A stretch of DNA of 38,289 bases from an uncultured Lachnospiraceae bacterium (GCA_910583895.1 CAJTYJ010000039.1:494-38782); one strand, 5' to 3'; positions 26,045 to 34,590 are shown, counted from the first letter of the stretch. Program-made: numbers and translations. The notes: generated from the letters alone by a model not told the origin.

Positions 26045-26428
26045 TCATGACAACATCCCGCCAAGCATTCCGCCGCCCATACAAAGCAAAAAGGAAGTGA
26101 GAAAACCGGCTGTATTGCTCTGCAGTTCCCTGTTTACGGCCAGAGATACCAGCAGCATAATCAGAAAATACAGAAGTCCCAAAAGCACACCCCATAAAAA
26201 CTGTCTGCTCTTCATCATCTTTCCAGCCAGAAATCCTCCTGCAAAGCAGGACAGAATATAGGTAAGGATGATCCCGATCTGAACTTTCCCTTCTTCCAGC
26301 TGAAACCGGTACAAAAGCCCGGCAATCAGAAGAAGCAAAAGCCCGGTCACCACATAAGAGACCAGAAGCGCTTTCAGGATCCGAACCGCAGAATTGGTAT
26401 ATGCATTTATATTTGGCTGTTTCATCAT
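26045..26428 (-). CDS. TIGR04086 family small membrane protein
   Basis: 127 aa with four hydrophobic segments (about 19-41, 51-67, 76-93, 103-126) and Gly-rich helices, including FAGGFLAGKMM and CMGGGMLGGMLS. This matches the Clostridial TIGR04086/DUF3792 family, whose function is unknown. ATG 26428 follows GGAAGGGAG. The gene is convergent with the ROK regulator and divergent from the CNNM-type gene, so it appears to be transcribed alone. Confidence 0.8.
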   Translation of the reverse strand: MMKQPNINAYTNSAVRILKALLVSYVVTGLLLLLIAGLLYRFQLEEGKVQIGIILTYILSCFAGGFLAGKMMKSRQFLWGVLLGLLYFLIMLLVSLAVNRELQSNTAGFLTSFLLCMGGGMLGGMLS

Positions 26429-26490
26429 AAAACTCCCTTCCTTGTTCCTGTTTTTATTGTATTCACCTGCTTTTCATTTATGTCTGGGTA

Positions 26491-26519
26491 TTGCATTTTC
26501 TTCCCAAATACCGTATACT
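26491..26519 (+). promoter_or_regulatory. Promoter of the CNNM/HlyC gene
   Basis: TTGCAT (26491-26496) and TATACT (26514-26519) are separated by 17 bp. The leader before TTG 26652 is about 125 nt and has no obvious conserved structure. Confidence 0.65.
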
Positions 26520-26651
26520 TAATAACTACCCGGCAGTGCAGGACACCGGACAGACCTCACTGCAACTATACAAAAAACAGCAGCGCCATTTACTGTTCCT
26601 GGCCAGGCAGCAGCAAAGGACACTGCAGCATTTCAAAAGGAGTGAACTACT

Positions 26652-27965
26652 TTGGATCCGAGTGACGCCATACAGGTGCTGGTACTTCTGGCCCTGATTG
26701 GTCTCTCCGCGTTCTTTTCATCTGCGGAGACCGCACTGGTAACTGTAAACAAAATCCGAATCCGAAATCTGATTGACGAAGGCAGCCGGCGTGCCATCAC
26801 CCTCTCCAAGGTCACCGAAGACCAGGGGAAGATGTTAAGCGCCATTTTGATCGGAAACAATATCGTAAATATTTCCGCCTCTTCGCTCTCCACCATCCTG
26901 GTGACGAGATGGCTGGCGGGCACCGGGCTGGCGGCTCTGGCAGCGGGCATCTCCACCGGAGTTTTGACTCTGCTGGTTCTGGTCTTTGGAGAGATCACCC
27001 CGAAGACCTGCGCCACCATCCATTCCGAGAGGATTGCCCTCGCCTATGCGCCTTTGATCTATGGATGGATGCTGGTGGCGACGCCTTTGATCTTCGTTAT
27101 GAACAACCTGTCCATGGGGATTCTTTTTCTTATGCGCGTGGACCCGGGCGACAAATCCGAAACCTACACAGAAGAAGAGATCCGCACCATCGTGGAAGTC
27201 AGCCACGAGGACGGAGTCATCGAACCGGAAGAGCGCATGATGATCAACAATGTATTTGATTTCGGAGACGCCACCGCCAAAGATATCATGGTCCCGAAAG
27301 TGGATATGAGTTTTCTCAATGTCACGGCAAGCTACAGCGATATGCTGGAGCTGTACAAAGAAGACAAATACACCCGCTATCCGGTCTATGAAGAGACCAC
27401 CGACAATGTCATCGGCATGATCAATGTCAAAGATCTTCTGATCTATGAGGATAAGGAGCATTTTAACGCCCGCAATATCTTAAGGGAGGTCCTCTATACC
27501 CATGAGCACAAGAAGACTTCCGACATCATGCTTGAGATGAAAAAAAGCGCCACCAACCTGGCCATCGTGCTGGATGAGTACGGTGTCACTTCCGGCATGG
27601 TCACCATGGAAGATCTGCTGGAAGAGATCATCGGAGATATCCGGGACGAATACGATGAAGATGAGGAAAAGCTGATCACCCAGATCACCGATCTGGAATA
27701 TGTGGTAGCCGGAGCCATGAGCTTAGACGACTTAAATGACAACCTGAAGCTGGAGGAAAGAGATCTTCGCCTGGAATCCGAAGACTACAACTCCATCGGC
27801 GGCATCCTCATCGGACTTCTGGACCATCTCCCCGAGGTGGGCGAAGAAGCAGTCACCGAAAACGGAATCCGCCTGGTCGCAGATTCCGTGGAAAAAAACC
27901 GCATCAACGAAGTGCACATTTTTCTTCCGGAGCCGAAAGTCGAGGAAGCACCGGAGGAGAACTGA
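26652..27965 (+). CDS. Hemolysin/CorC-type CNNM transporter family protein
   Basis: 437 aa. A DUF21/CNNM membrane domain with four hydrophobic segments (about 1-185) is followed by two CBS motifs (about 205-330, with DIMVPKVDM, YPVYEETTDNVIGMINVKDLL and LDEYGVTSGMVTMEDLLEEIIGDI) and a CorC/HlyC C-terminal domain (about 345-425). Family members export or regulate Mg2+ and other divalent cations; the hemolysin name is historical. The start is TTG 26652 with AAAGGAG at 8-9 nt spacing; no ATG fits. A terminator begins 34 bp after the stop. Confidence 0.92.
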   Translation: MDPSDAIQVLVLLALIGLSAFFSSAETALVTVNKIRIRNLIDEGSRRAITLSKVTEDQGKMLSAILIGNNIVNISASSLSTILVTRWLAGTGLAALAAGISTGVLTLLVLVFGEITPKTCATIHSERIALAYAPLIYGWMLVATPLIFVMNNLSMGILFLMRVDPGDKSETYTEEEIRTIVEVSHEDGVIEPEERMMINNVFDFGDATAKDIMVPKVDMSFLNVTASYSDMLELYKEDKYTRYPVYEETTDNVIGMINVKDLLIYEDKEHFNARNILREVLYTHEHKKTSDIMLEMKKSATNLAIVLDEYGVTSGMVTMEDLLEEIIGDIRDEYDEDEEKLITQITDLEYVVAGAMSLDDLNDNLKLEERDLRLESEDYNSIGGILIGLLDHLPEVGEEAVTENGIRLVADSVEKNRINEVHIFLPEPKVEEAPEEN

Positions 27966-27998
27966 CCTGCTCTTTTGTCTTCACAACAGATATCTCAC

Positions 27999-28036
27999 AG
28001 GAGCTGTCATACACATGCAGCTCCTTTTTTATTTTT
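27999..28036 (+). terminator. Intrinsic terminator just upstream of the first leuD-like gene
   Basis: The 8-bp stem AGGAGCTG/CAGCTCCT (27999-28025) is followed by TTTTTATTTTT. It ends the CNNM gene transcript. The ribosome site AAGGAGG of the next gene starts directly after the T tract. Confidence 0.8.
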
Positions 28037-28053
28037 AAGGAGGACACCTTTAC

Positions 28054-28530
28054 ATGGGACACATTTTTAAATTTCACACCGATGTGGATACGGATCAGAT
28101 TATTGCATCTCAGTATCTGCTCTTTCCTACGATCGAAGAGATGAAAGAACATACATTCGAATCTCTTGATCCCACATTTGCTTCCAATGTCAAACCAGGA
28201 GACTTTGTGGTTGCGGCTGAGAATTTTGGCTGCGGCTCGTCCAGGGAACAGGCGCCGGCTGTCTTAAAAGCGCTGGGAGTCCGGGCTGTCATCGCCAAAT
28301 CTTTTGCCCGGATATTCTACCGCAATGCCATCAACATCGGACTTCCGGTCATCGTCTGCAAAGAGCTCTATGATCATGTGGCAGACGGGGACGAGATGGA
28401 ACTCTCCCTGACAGAAGGCATTGCAAAGACCAAAGGACAGGACTATATCTGCACCAAGCTTCCGCCCTATATGCAGGGGATCCTGGATCAAGGCGGCCTG
28501 ATCGCATCGTTAAACAAGGAGGTGGAGTAA
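28054..28530 (+). CDS. LeuD-like hydro-lyase small subunit, copy 1
   Basis: 158 aa, the size of archaeal-type LeuD subunits. The aconitase swivel domain shows HTDVDTDQIIASQYLLF and FGCGSSREQAP (58-68). The loop that selects substrate in this family reads YLLF (21-24) instead of YLNT, the form I expect in bacterial isopropylmalate isomerase. The usual His of SREHA is Gln. It should form a heterodimer with the large subunit that starts 1 bp after its stop. The reaction is a dehydration/rehydration of a 2- or 3-hydroxyacid, but the substrate is uncertain. ATG 28054 follows AAGGAGG. Confidence 0.88.
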   Translation: MGHIFKFHTDVDTDQIIASQYLLFPTIEEMKEHTFESLDPTFASNVKPGDFVVAAENFGCGSSREQAPAVLKALGVRAVIAKSFARIFYRNAINIGLPVIVCKELYDHVADGDEMELSLTEGIAKTKGQDYICTKLPPYMQGILDQGGLIASLNKEVE

Positions 28531-28531
28531 G

Positions 28532-29782
28532 ATGGGAATGACAATCGCAGAAAAGATCATCGCCCGGGCTGCCGGCGCGGACATGGTAAAAGCCGGAGAG
28601 ATCCATACCGTGGAAGTAGATCAGCTCTTAAGCAATGACGGCACCACGCATCTCACCATCGACATGTACCACCATCAGCTGAAACATCCACACATCGCAG
28701 ACGTGAAAAAACTCGTGTGGGTTGTAGACCACAATGTCCCTGCAGACAGCCCCAAAACTGCTGCCTCCCAGAAAAAAATGCGGGACTTTGCAAAAGAACA
28801 TGGCATCACATTTTATGAAGGACAGGGCGTCTGCCATCAGATCATGATGGAGCATCATGTCTGTCCGGGAGAACTGATTTTCGGCGCTGACAGCCATACC
28901 TGCGCCTACGGTGCCCTCGGCGCCTTTGGAACGGGCGTTGGCTGTACGGATTATCTTTATGCCATGGTAACCGGCAAATCCTGGGTGCTGGTACCGGAGA
29001 CGCTTCGGTTCCATCTGACCGGCAGTCTGCCAGAAGGAGTCTATGCCAGGGACCTAATCCTGACCATCATCGGGCAGATCGGAGCCAACGGAGCCAATTA
29101 TAAAGCCATGGAATTCACCGGAGAAGGTTTAAAGACGCTGACCATGAGCGACCGCATCTCCATCTGTAACCTCTGTGTGGAGGCCGGGGCCAAGACAGCT
29201 CTCATGGAAGTGGACGAGATCGCCATGGAATACCTGCACAGCCACGGCCGAACCCCCAGGGCGTGTTTTACAAGCGATGAGGACGCGGTCTTTGCCAAGA
29301 CCTACCACATTAACCTGTCCACGATTGCTCCTATTGTGGCAAAACCTCATTTTGTGGACAACATCTGTCCGGCCGGGGAAGCGGCGGGAATCCATATTGA
29401 TGAAGCGTTTCTTGGTTCCTGCAACAACGGACGAATCGAAGACCTTCGGGTGGGCGCTTCCCTGATCAAAGGGAAAAAAGTTCATCCTCTGGTGCGTTTT
29501 CTGGTCGTTCCCGCAAGTCAGGCCGTCTACCGGCAGGCACTGGATGAAGGACTTTTGCAGATCTTTATGGAAGCCGGAGCCATCGTTATGAACCCCAACT
29601 GCAGCGTCTGCTGGGGCAGCTGCCAGGGTGTCATCGGAGAGGGAGAGACCCTGATCAGCACCGGCACCCGCAACTTCAAAGGGCGGGCAGGACACAAAGA
29701 CTCTTTTGTTTACCTGGCCAGCGCAGCAACCGTGACCGCTTCTGCCATCAAAGGAGAGATCGCAACAGCAGATATGGTATAG
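28532..29782 (+). CDS. LeuC-like hydro-lyase large subunit, copy 1
   Basis: 416 aa, the length of the archaeal-type LeuC branch. The three cysteines that hold the 4Fe-4S cluster are Cys297 (GSCNNGR), Cys357 and Cys360 (NCSVC). The normal SCTNGR motif has Thr replaced by Asn. Other conserved segments are VVDHNVP, GQGVCHQIMME and GADSHTCAYGALGAFGTGVG. Gene 2 of a four-gene operon of two small/large pairs. It may act as a 3-isopropylmalate, citramalate, dimethylmalate or maleate-type hydro-lyase; the sequence does not separate these. Confidence 0.88.
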   Translation: MGMTIAEKIIARAAGADMVKAGEIHTVEVDQLLSNDGTTHLTIDMYHHQLKHPHIADVKKLVWVVDHNVPADSPKTAASQKKMRDFAKEHGITFYEGQGVCHQIMMEHHVCPGELIFGADSHTCAYGALGAFGTGVGCTDYLYAMVTGKSWVLVPETLRFHLTGSLPEGVYARDLILTIIGQIGANGANYKAMEFTGEGLKTLTMSDRISICNLCVEAGAKTALMEVDEIAMEYLHSHGRTPRACFTSDEDAVFAKTYHINLSTIAPIVAKPHFVDNICPAGEAAGIHIDEAFLGSCNNGRIEDLRVGASLIKGKKVHPLVRFLVVPASQAVYRQALDEGLLQIFMEAGAIVMNPNCSVCWGSCQGVIGEGETLISTGTRNFKGRAGHKDSFVYLASAATVTASAIKGEIATADMV

Positions 29783-29798
29783 AGAGGAGCAGAACCAT

Positions 29799-30296
29799 AT
29801 GAATGAGACATTTACCGGAAGGGTGTGGACCCTTGGAGACGATATTGATACCGACATCATCATCCCCACCGAATACCTTGCTCTGAAAACCGTACAGGAC
29901 ATGGCGCCTTACGCCTTTTCCCCTCTTCGCCCCGAACTGGCGGCTCAGATTCAAAAAGGAGATATCCTGATAGCCGGAAAAAATTTTGGCTGCGGCTCCT
30001 CCCGGGAACAGGCACCGGAGATCATCAAAGCCCTGGGGATTTCCTGCGTGATCGCCAAATCTTTTGCCAGGATTTTCTTCCGCAACGCGATCAACAACGG
30101 ACTGCTCCTGATCGAGCATCCCGACCTCTGGGATGCCGTATCAGAAGGAGACATGGTGGAAGTCCGGGTAAACGAAAAGATCCTTCACCAGGGAAAGGAA
30201 TATCCGATCGTATCACTTCCCCAAAACCTGGTGGATATCATTGAGGCCGGCGGGCTGGTAAAGGCCATGCGCCGTCTGAACGGATTGGAGGGATAA
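29799..30296 (+). CDS. LeuD-like hydro-lyase small subunit, copy 2
   Basis: 165 aa. Same fold as copy 1, with DDIDTDIIIPTEYLALK and FGCGSSREQAP (64-74). The loop reads YLAL (26-29), different from copy 1 and from YLNT. The N-terminus has an extra strand (FTGRVWTLGDD) absent in copy 1. Gap to the previous gene is 16 bp with GAGAGGAG as ribosome site. It pairs with the large subunit immediately downstream (3-bp gap). The divergence from copy 1 argues for a separate substrate rather than a recent duplication. Confidence 0.88.
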   Translation: MNETFTGRVWTLGDDIDTDIIIPTEYLALKTVQDMAPYAFSPLRPELAAQIQKGDILIAGKNFGCGSSREQAPEIIKALGISCVIAKSFARIFFRNAINNGLLLIEHPDLWDAVSEGDMVEVRVNEKILHQGKEYPIVSLPQNLVDIIEAGGLVKAMRRLNGLEG

Positions 30297-30299
30297 GCC

Positions 30300-31544
30300 A
30301 TGGGACAGACCATCATTGAAAAAATCATAAGCCGCAACACCAAAAAGGCCGTAAAACCGGGAGATATCGTTACCGTCTCCGTGGACCGGGTAATGATCCA
30401 TGACATCTTTATCCCCTTCGTGGCGGAAAAATTCGAAGAGATGGGCTTTCAGAAGCTCTGGGATCCGGACAAAGTCGTTCTGATCTATGACCATCTGGTG
30501 CCGGCAAGCCAGGTGGACGATACAAGGCACTTCCGTGTCGGCAACGCCTTCGTGGAAAAATACGGCATGAAACACATCCATCGAAGCGACGGCATCTGCC
30601 ATCAGCTTATGACGGAAGCTCTCTATGTAAAACCGGGAGACATCGTATTTGGTACAGACAGCCACACTACCACTTACGGCTGCGTGGGTGCATTTTCTTC
30701 GGGAATCGGTTACACAGAGATGGCAAGTATCCTGGGCACCGGAGCCATGTGGATCAAGGTTCCCGAGACCATCCGGGTCATCATCGAAGGACAGCTTCCT
30801 GCCAATGTCACATCCAAAGACGTGATCCTCCGGCTGATCGGCGATCTGCGGGCAGACGGAGCCACCTATCAGGCTCTGGAATTCTGCGGAGACACCGTGG
30901 AACGCATGACCGTTGCCAGCCGCATGACCATGGCCAATATGGCGATTGAGGCCGGAGCCAAATGTGCGCTCTTTACGCCCGATGAGAAGACGGCAGAATA
31001 CTGCCAGATAGAATTGACAGAAAAAGAACAAACGCTGACAGGAGATCCGGATGCCGCTTATATCCGTACCCTTCGCTACCGGGCGGAAGATCTGATTCCG
31101 GTTCTTGCCTGCCCTTCCCAGGTGGACAATATCCGTCCGGTCCGTGAGCTTGCCGGAACACCCATTGACCAGGTTTTCATCGGTTCCTGCACAAACGGAC
31201 GCCTTGAAGACCTGCAAAGAGCCGCCCAGATCCTGAAAGGCAGGAAGGTGGCCCCCTTTGTAAAGCTGATCGTCACTCCGGCCAGCCGGAAGATCTATGA
31301 ACAGGCTCTTGCAGACGGTACTCTGGCCGTTCTGGCAGAAGCCGGCGCCATCATCACCCATCCCGGATGCGGACTCTGCTGCGGCAGAACCGGCGGTATC
31401 CTTTCTGACAAAGAGCGGGTAGTCGCCACCAACAACCGAAATTTCCTCGGCCGTATGGGCACCTCCAAAGTGGAGATCTTCCTTGCCTCTCCTGCAACAG
31501 CAGCGGCCTGCGCAGCGGCAGGAAAGATTGTTGTACCGGAATAA
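30300..31544 (+). CDS. LeuC-like hydro-lyase large subunit, copy 2
   Basis: 414 aa. Cluster cysteines are Cys297 (GSCTNGR), Cys357 and Cys360 (GCGLC), at the same numbers as in copy 1. Also conserved are YDHLVPAS, SDGICHQLMTE and GTDSHTTTYGCVGAFSSGIG. The motif set is closer to canonical LeuC/homoaconitase than copy 1. It is the last gene of the operon and is followed by a strong terminator. No synthase, dehydrogenase or regulator gene is attached, so the pathway is not visible in the window. Confidence 0.9.
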   Translation: MGQTIIEKIISRNTKKAVKPGDIVTVSVDRVMIHDIFIPFVAEKFEEMGFQKLWDPDKVVLIYDHLVPASQVDDTRHFRVGNAFVEKYGMKHIHRSDGICHQLMTEALYVKPGDIVFGTDSHTTTYGCVGAFSSGIGYTEMASILGTGAMWIKVPETIRVIIEGQLPANVTSKDVILRLIGDLRADGATYQALEFCGDTVERMTVASRMTMANMAIEAGAKCALFTPDEKTAEYCQIELTEKEQTLTGDPDAAYIRTLRYRAEDLIPVLACPSQVDNIRPVRELAGTPIDQVFIGSCTNGRLEDLQRAAQILKGRKVAPFVKLIVTPASRKIYEQALADGTLAVLAEAGAIITHPGCGLCCGRTGGILSDKERVVATNNRNFLGRMGTSKVEIFLASPATAAACAAAGKIVVPE

Positions 31545-31557
31545 AACATTATTTATC

Positions 31558-31599
31558 ATCACAGGCCATGTCCCGAAAGACACGGCCTGTGATTTTTTT
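31558..31599 (+). terminator. Bidirectional intrinsic terminator after the hydro-lyase operon
   Basis: Perfect 10-bp arms ATCACAGGCC/GGCCTGTGAT with a 16-nt loop are followed by TTTTTT. On the minus strand it also lies just after the stop of the convergent sigma-like gene. Confidence 0.85.
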
Positions 31600-32353
31600 A
31601 ACGATCTTCTTTTGCCATCTCTATATGCTCTCCTGCAATTCGAAGCAAATCTTCGATTTCCTCCAAAGGCGTATCCAGATACAGCGCCAGCTCTTCCGGC
31701 GTGATCTGCCTTCCCAGATCCCGGGTCAGTTCCGTGATGGAATCCGCCATCCGGTTCAGCCTCTCTGTAATCTGTTCCCCGGTGCTGTCAGAACCGTTCT
31801 GGACATCCAGAGCCGTGCGCACTGCCCGGTGAATCTCCCGCTCCAGATATGCTTCCTCTGACAGCTCCTTTTCTTTTAATCCAATGGTATCCACACCAAC
31901 CATCAGGCCAAGATGTCCTTCCTGCACCAGATCCTGGATCAGAAGACCCTGATGCGCGTACTGCCTGGCAATGGGCAGCACACGATCCATAAAATGTTCC
32001 GTCAGAAGTTTTTTTGCCCTGCTGTCGCCGTCTGCTGCCTGACAAAACAGTGCCGGCAGCGCCTCCTGAGGCTGCTTGTCCACTCCCCGCAGATCCTTGT
32101 TGTACTGCCTTAAAAACGCCTGCTCTTCTTCTGTATAAGGCGTCTCTTCCAAAGCCGCCCCAGGCAGCTCTTCGCCCTCTACCTGGATGTTTTTTGATGC
32201 AAGATAGGCATATACCAGATGGTATTGCTCCTGATCCAGGTCCATATCCTGAAAAAAAGCCTGGATCTCATCTTTGTTCAGCTTTTTTCCTTTCTTTTCT
32301 CCGCTGGCACAAAGAGCTGCCAGTGCTGTCCGAAATCGGGTCTGTTCATCCAT
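31598..32353 (-). CDS. Sigma-70-like protein lacking region 4
   Basis: 251 aa from ATG 32353, which has AGGAGG 9 nt upstream. Residues 1-65 are an acidic helical domain resembling region 1.1 of primary sigma factors. Residues about 100-180 resemble regions 1.2-2.2 (core-binding segment DLVQEGHLGLM at 141-151). Residues about 195-245 resemble region 3 (ELTRDLGRQITPEELALYL). The part normally reading the -10 element (regions 2.3-2.4 with WWIRQA) is not recognisable, and there is no region 4. It may bind core polymerase without directing normal promoter recognition. It is transcribed alone, divergent from the amidase gene. The frame is open up to 32464, but no ribosome site supports that start. 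Confidence 0.75.
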   Translation of the reverse strand: MDEQTRFRTALAALCASGEKKGKKLNKDEIQAFFQDMDLDQEQYHLVYAYLASKNIQVEGEELPGAALEETPYTEEEQAFLRQYNKDLRGVDKQPQEALPALFCQAADGDSRAKKLLTEHFMDRVLPIARQYAHQGLLIQDLVQEGHLGLMVGVDTIGLKEKELSEEAYLEREIHRAVRTALDVQNGSDSTGEQITERLNRMADSITELTRDLGRQITPEELALYLDTPLEEIEDLLRIAGEHIEMAKEDR

Positions 32354-32508
32354 ATTCTTCTGCCTCCTGTTTCCGTTCTTTTCATCATACGCTATCCCCT
32401 GCAAAAAATCCAGTCTTTTCCGTCCCGGCCCCGCGACAAACGGCCCGGTCCTGTCACACTGCAAAGCAGTTTTTCATATACTATTGGAAAACGTGTTCAG
32501 GAATTAAT

Positions 32509-33252
32509 ATGATAAACAGAATCATCATCGACGCGGGACATAACGGACTGACCGATCCTGGCGCCGTCTTCAACGGGCGAAGGGAGAGCGATGATACCCT
32601 GCGCCTGGCAAATGCCGTCGGAGAGATCCTGACCCGAAACGGCTACGATGTGGTCTATACAAGAACCGGAGACCTGAGTCAGTCCGTCGTGCAAAAAGCA
32701 GAACTTGCCAATGCCGCAAACGGCGATCTGTTCGTCTCCATCCACCGGAACATGGGAACCTATCCGGAACAATACAATGGTGTCCAGACGCTGATCTATG
32801 ACCGGCAGGGAATCAAGGTCCCCATGGCAGAAAATATCAACCGGAATCTGGAAGGACTGGGATTTCGGAACATCAATGTGGACGTCCGGCCGGACCTGGC
32901 AGTTCTTCGCCGGACGAGAATGCCCGCCCTTCTGGTGGAGGCAGGGTTTTTGGACAGTCAGAAAGACAACCAGCTCTTTGACACCCGCCTGGACGAAATT
33001 GCCCAGGCCATCGCTGACGGCATCATGGACACCTTAAACACGGAGGAAGCCTCCGCTCTTTCCATGACATCTTCTCCCTCTGCACCCTGGTCTTCTTTCC
33101 AGACCGAAGCTCAGGGAGCAGAAACAGATGCCATAAGCCGCCAGCCCCTCTACCGCGTACAGGTCGGCGCCTTCCATAACCTGCAGAATGCGGTCCAGCT
33201 GGAGCAGGAACTCAAACGTCTTGGATACAACACCTGGATTGTAACTGTCTGA
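32509..33252 (+). CDS. N-acetylmuramoyl-L-alanine amidase (Amidase_3) with short SPOR-like tail
   Basis: 247 aa from ATG 32509. The Amidase_3 zinc ligands are His11 (DAGHNG), Glu26 (RRESDD) and His79 (FVSIHRN), with catalytic Glu144 (LLVEAGF). It should cleave the bond between MurNAc and L-Ala of peptidoglycan. A Ser/Pro-rich linker (about 182-212) leads to YRVQVGAFHNLQNAVQLEQEL (about 216-236), which resembles only the first half of a SPOR domain; the usual second beta-alpha repeat is absent. No signal peptide is present, and the frame upstream has no plausible hydrophobic start. The gene is convergent with rarA, with 7 bp between stops. Confidence 0.88.
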   Translation: MINRIIIDAGHNGLTDPGAVFNGRRESDDTLRLANAVGEILTRNGYDVVYTRTGDLSQSVVQKAELANAANGDLFVSIHRNMGTYPEQYNGVQTLIYDRQGIKVPMAENINRNLEGLGFRNINVDVRPDLAVLRRTRMPALLVEAGFLDSQKDNQLFDTRLDEIAQAIADGIMDTLNTEEASALSMTSSPSAPWSSFQTEAQGAETDAISRQPLYRVQVGAFHNLQNAVQLEQELKRLGYNTWIVTV

Positions 33253-33259
33253 CGGCTGC

Positions 33260-34576
33260 TCACCGGTTCCGAAGCCGGTTGAGCCTCCTTTTGATCTCCT
33301 CTTCATATCCGATATCTGTCGGATGATAAAAGGTCCTGTCCTTGATTTCATCCGGCAGATACTGCTGCTTCACATAATGTTCCGGATAATCATGGGCGTA
33401 CAGATAACCAGCTCCGCGCCCAAGTTTTCCGGCCCCCTGATAATGCCGGTCCTGCAGATGAACCGGTACGGAGGTTGTTGTGCTCTTTACCGCCTCCATG
33501 GCCTCAGAGACGGCCATGCAGGCAGCATTGCTCTTAGGCGCGGATGCCACATAAGAAACCGCATGGGACAAAATGATCTGTGCTTCCGGCATCCCCACGC
33601 GCTCCACCGCCAGCGCCGCAGATACCGCCACCGGAAGTGCCTGCGGATCTGCATTGCCTACGTCCTCCGAAGCGCAGATCATCACCCGTCTGGCGATAAA
33701 TTTGATGTCTTCGCCTGCATACAGCATCTTTGCCAGATAAAAGACTGCCGCATCCGGATCTGATCCTCTCATGCTCTTGATAAACGCAGAGATGGTGTCA
33801 TAGTGATTGTCACCGCCTTTGTCGTAGCGCACGGTCTTTTTCTGGATACACTCAGAGGCCACCTCCAGCGTAATATGAATTTTCCCGTCCGGACCGCACT
33901 CTGTGGTCAGAATCCCAAGTTCTAAGGCGTTCAGCGCATTTCTTGCATCTCCTCCGGCCATATCCGCCAGAAAATCCAGTGCCTCCTCTTCGATCACACC
34001 ATGGTAGGCACCCATTCCTTTTTCCACGTCCGTCAGCGCTCTTAAAAGGAGCGATTTGATCTCTTCTTTTTCCAGTGCCTTCAGTTCAAAGATAATCGAA
34101 CGGGACAAAAGCGCTCCGTTGACTTCAAAATATGGATTTTCCGTGGTGGCTCCGATCAGGATCAGCGTGCCGTCCTCCACAAAAGGCAGCAGATAATCCT
34201 GCTGTCCTTTGTTAAAGCGATGAATCTCATCCACAAAGAGTATGGTCCGTTTTCCATACATGCCCAGACTGTCCTTTGCCTGACGCACGACTTCCTCCAT
34301 ATCTTTCTTTCCCGCCGTCGTGGCGTTGAGCTGGGTGAATTCCGCACTGGTCGTGTTGGCGATCACCCGGGCAATGGTGGTCTTGCCGGTCCCCGGCGGT
34401 CCGTAGAAGATGACAGACCCCAGCTTGTCCGCCTGGATCGCCCGGTAGAGCAGCTTATCCTTCCCCAGAATATGCTGCTGCCCCACAATTTCCGAAAGTG
34501 CCGCCGGACGCATCCGGGAAGCCAATGGGGCTTCGGACTTCATCGTGTTGGTTCTCATATAGTCAAACAAGTTCAT
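33260..34576 (-). CDS. rarA: Replication-associated recombination protein A (AAA+ ATPase)
   Basis: 438 aa. Walker A is GPPGTGKTT (59-67), Walker B is ILFVDEIHR (112-120), and sensor 1 is LIGATTENPYFEVN. The C-terminal tetramerisation domain has the family segments GSDPDAAVFYLAKML and YPEHYVKQQYLPD. RarA/MgsA works at stalled replication forks. ATG 34576 follows AAAGGAGATCTCC. It starts 14 bp after the deacetylase gene and is probably cotranscribed with it. Confidence 0.95.
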   Translation of the reverse strand: MNLFDYMRTNTMKSEAPLASRMRPAALSEIVGQQHILGKDKLLYRAIQADKLGSVIFYGPPGTGKTTIARVIANTTSAEFTQLNATTAGKKDMEEVVRQAKDSLGMYGKRTILFVDEIHRFNKGQQDYLLPFVEDGTLILIGATTENPYFEVNGALLSRSIIFELKALEKEEIKSLLLRALTDVEKGMGAYHGVIEEEALDFLADMAGGDARNALNALELGILTTECGPDGKIHITLEVASECIQKKTVRYDKGGDNHYDTISAFIKSMRGSDPDAAVFYLAKMLYAGEDIKFIARRVMICASEDVGNADPQALPVAVSAALAVERVGMPEAQIILSHAVSYVASAPKSNAACMAVSEAMEAVKSTTTSVPVHLQDRHYQGAGKLGRGAGYLYAHDYPEHYVKQQYLPDEIKDRTFYHPTDIGYEEEIKRRLNRLRNR

Positions 34577-34590
34577 GGAGATCTCCTTTT

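Noticed and set aside
25899..26195. Minus-strand 98-residue frame between the ROK and TIGR04086-like genes
   Set aside because: It runs through the large hairpin and overlaps the TIGR04086-like gene in another frame.
31598..32464. Longer start for the sigma-like protein at 32464
   Set aside because: The added residues show no family similarity, and AGGAGG points to ATG 32353.
32014..32508. N-terminal extension of the amidase frame
   Set aside because: It lies antisense to the sigma-like gene, has Pro/Cys-rich noise composition, and the Amidase_3 fold begins at ATG 32509.
33247..33285. Hairpin at the convergent amidase/rarA ends
   Set aside because: The CTCA-CCGG stem lies inside the rarA coding end and needs a bulge; too weak to call as a terminator.
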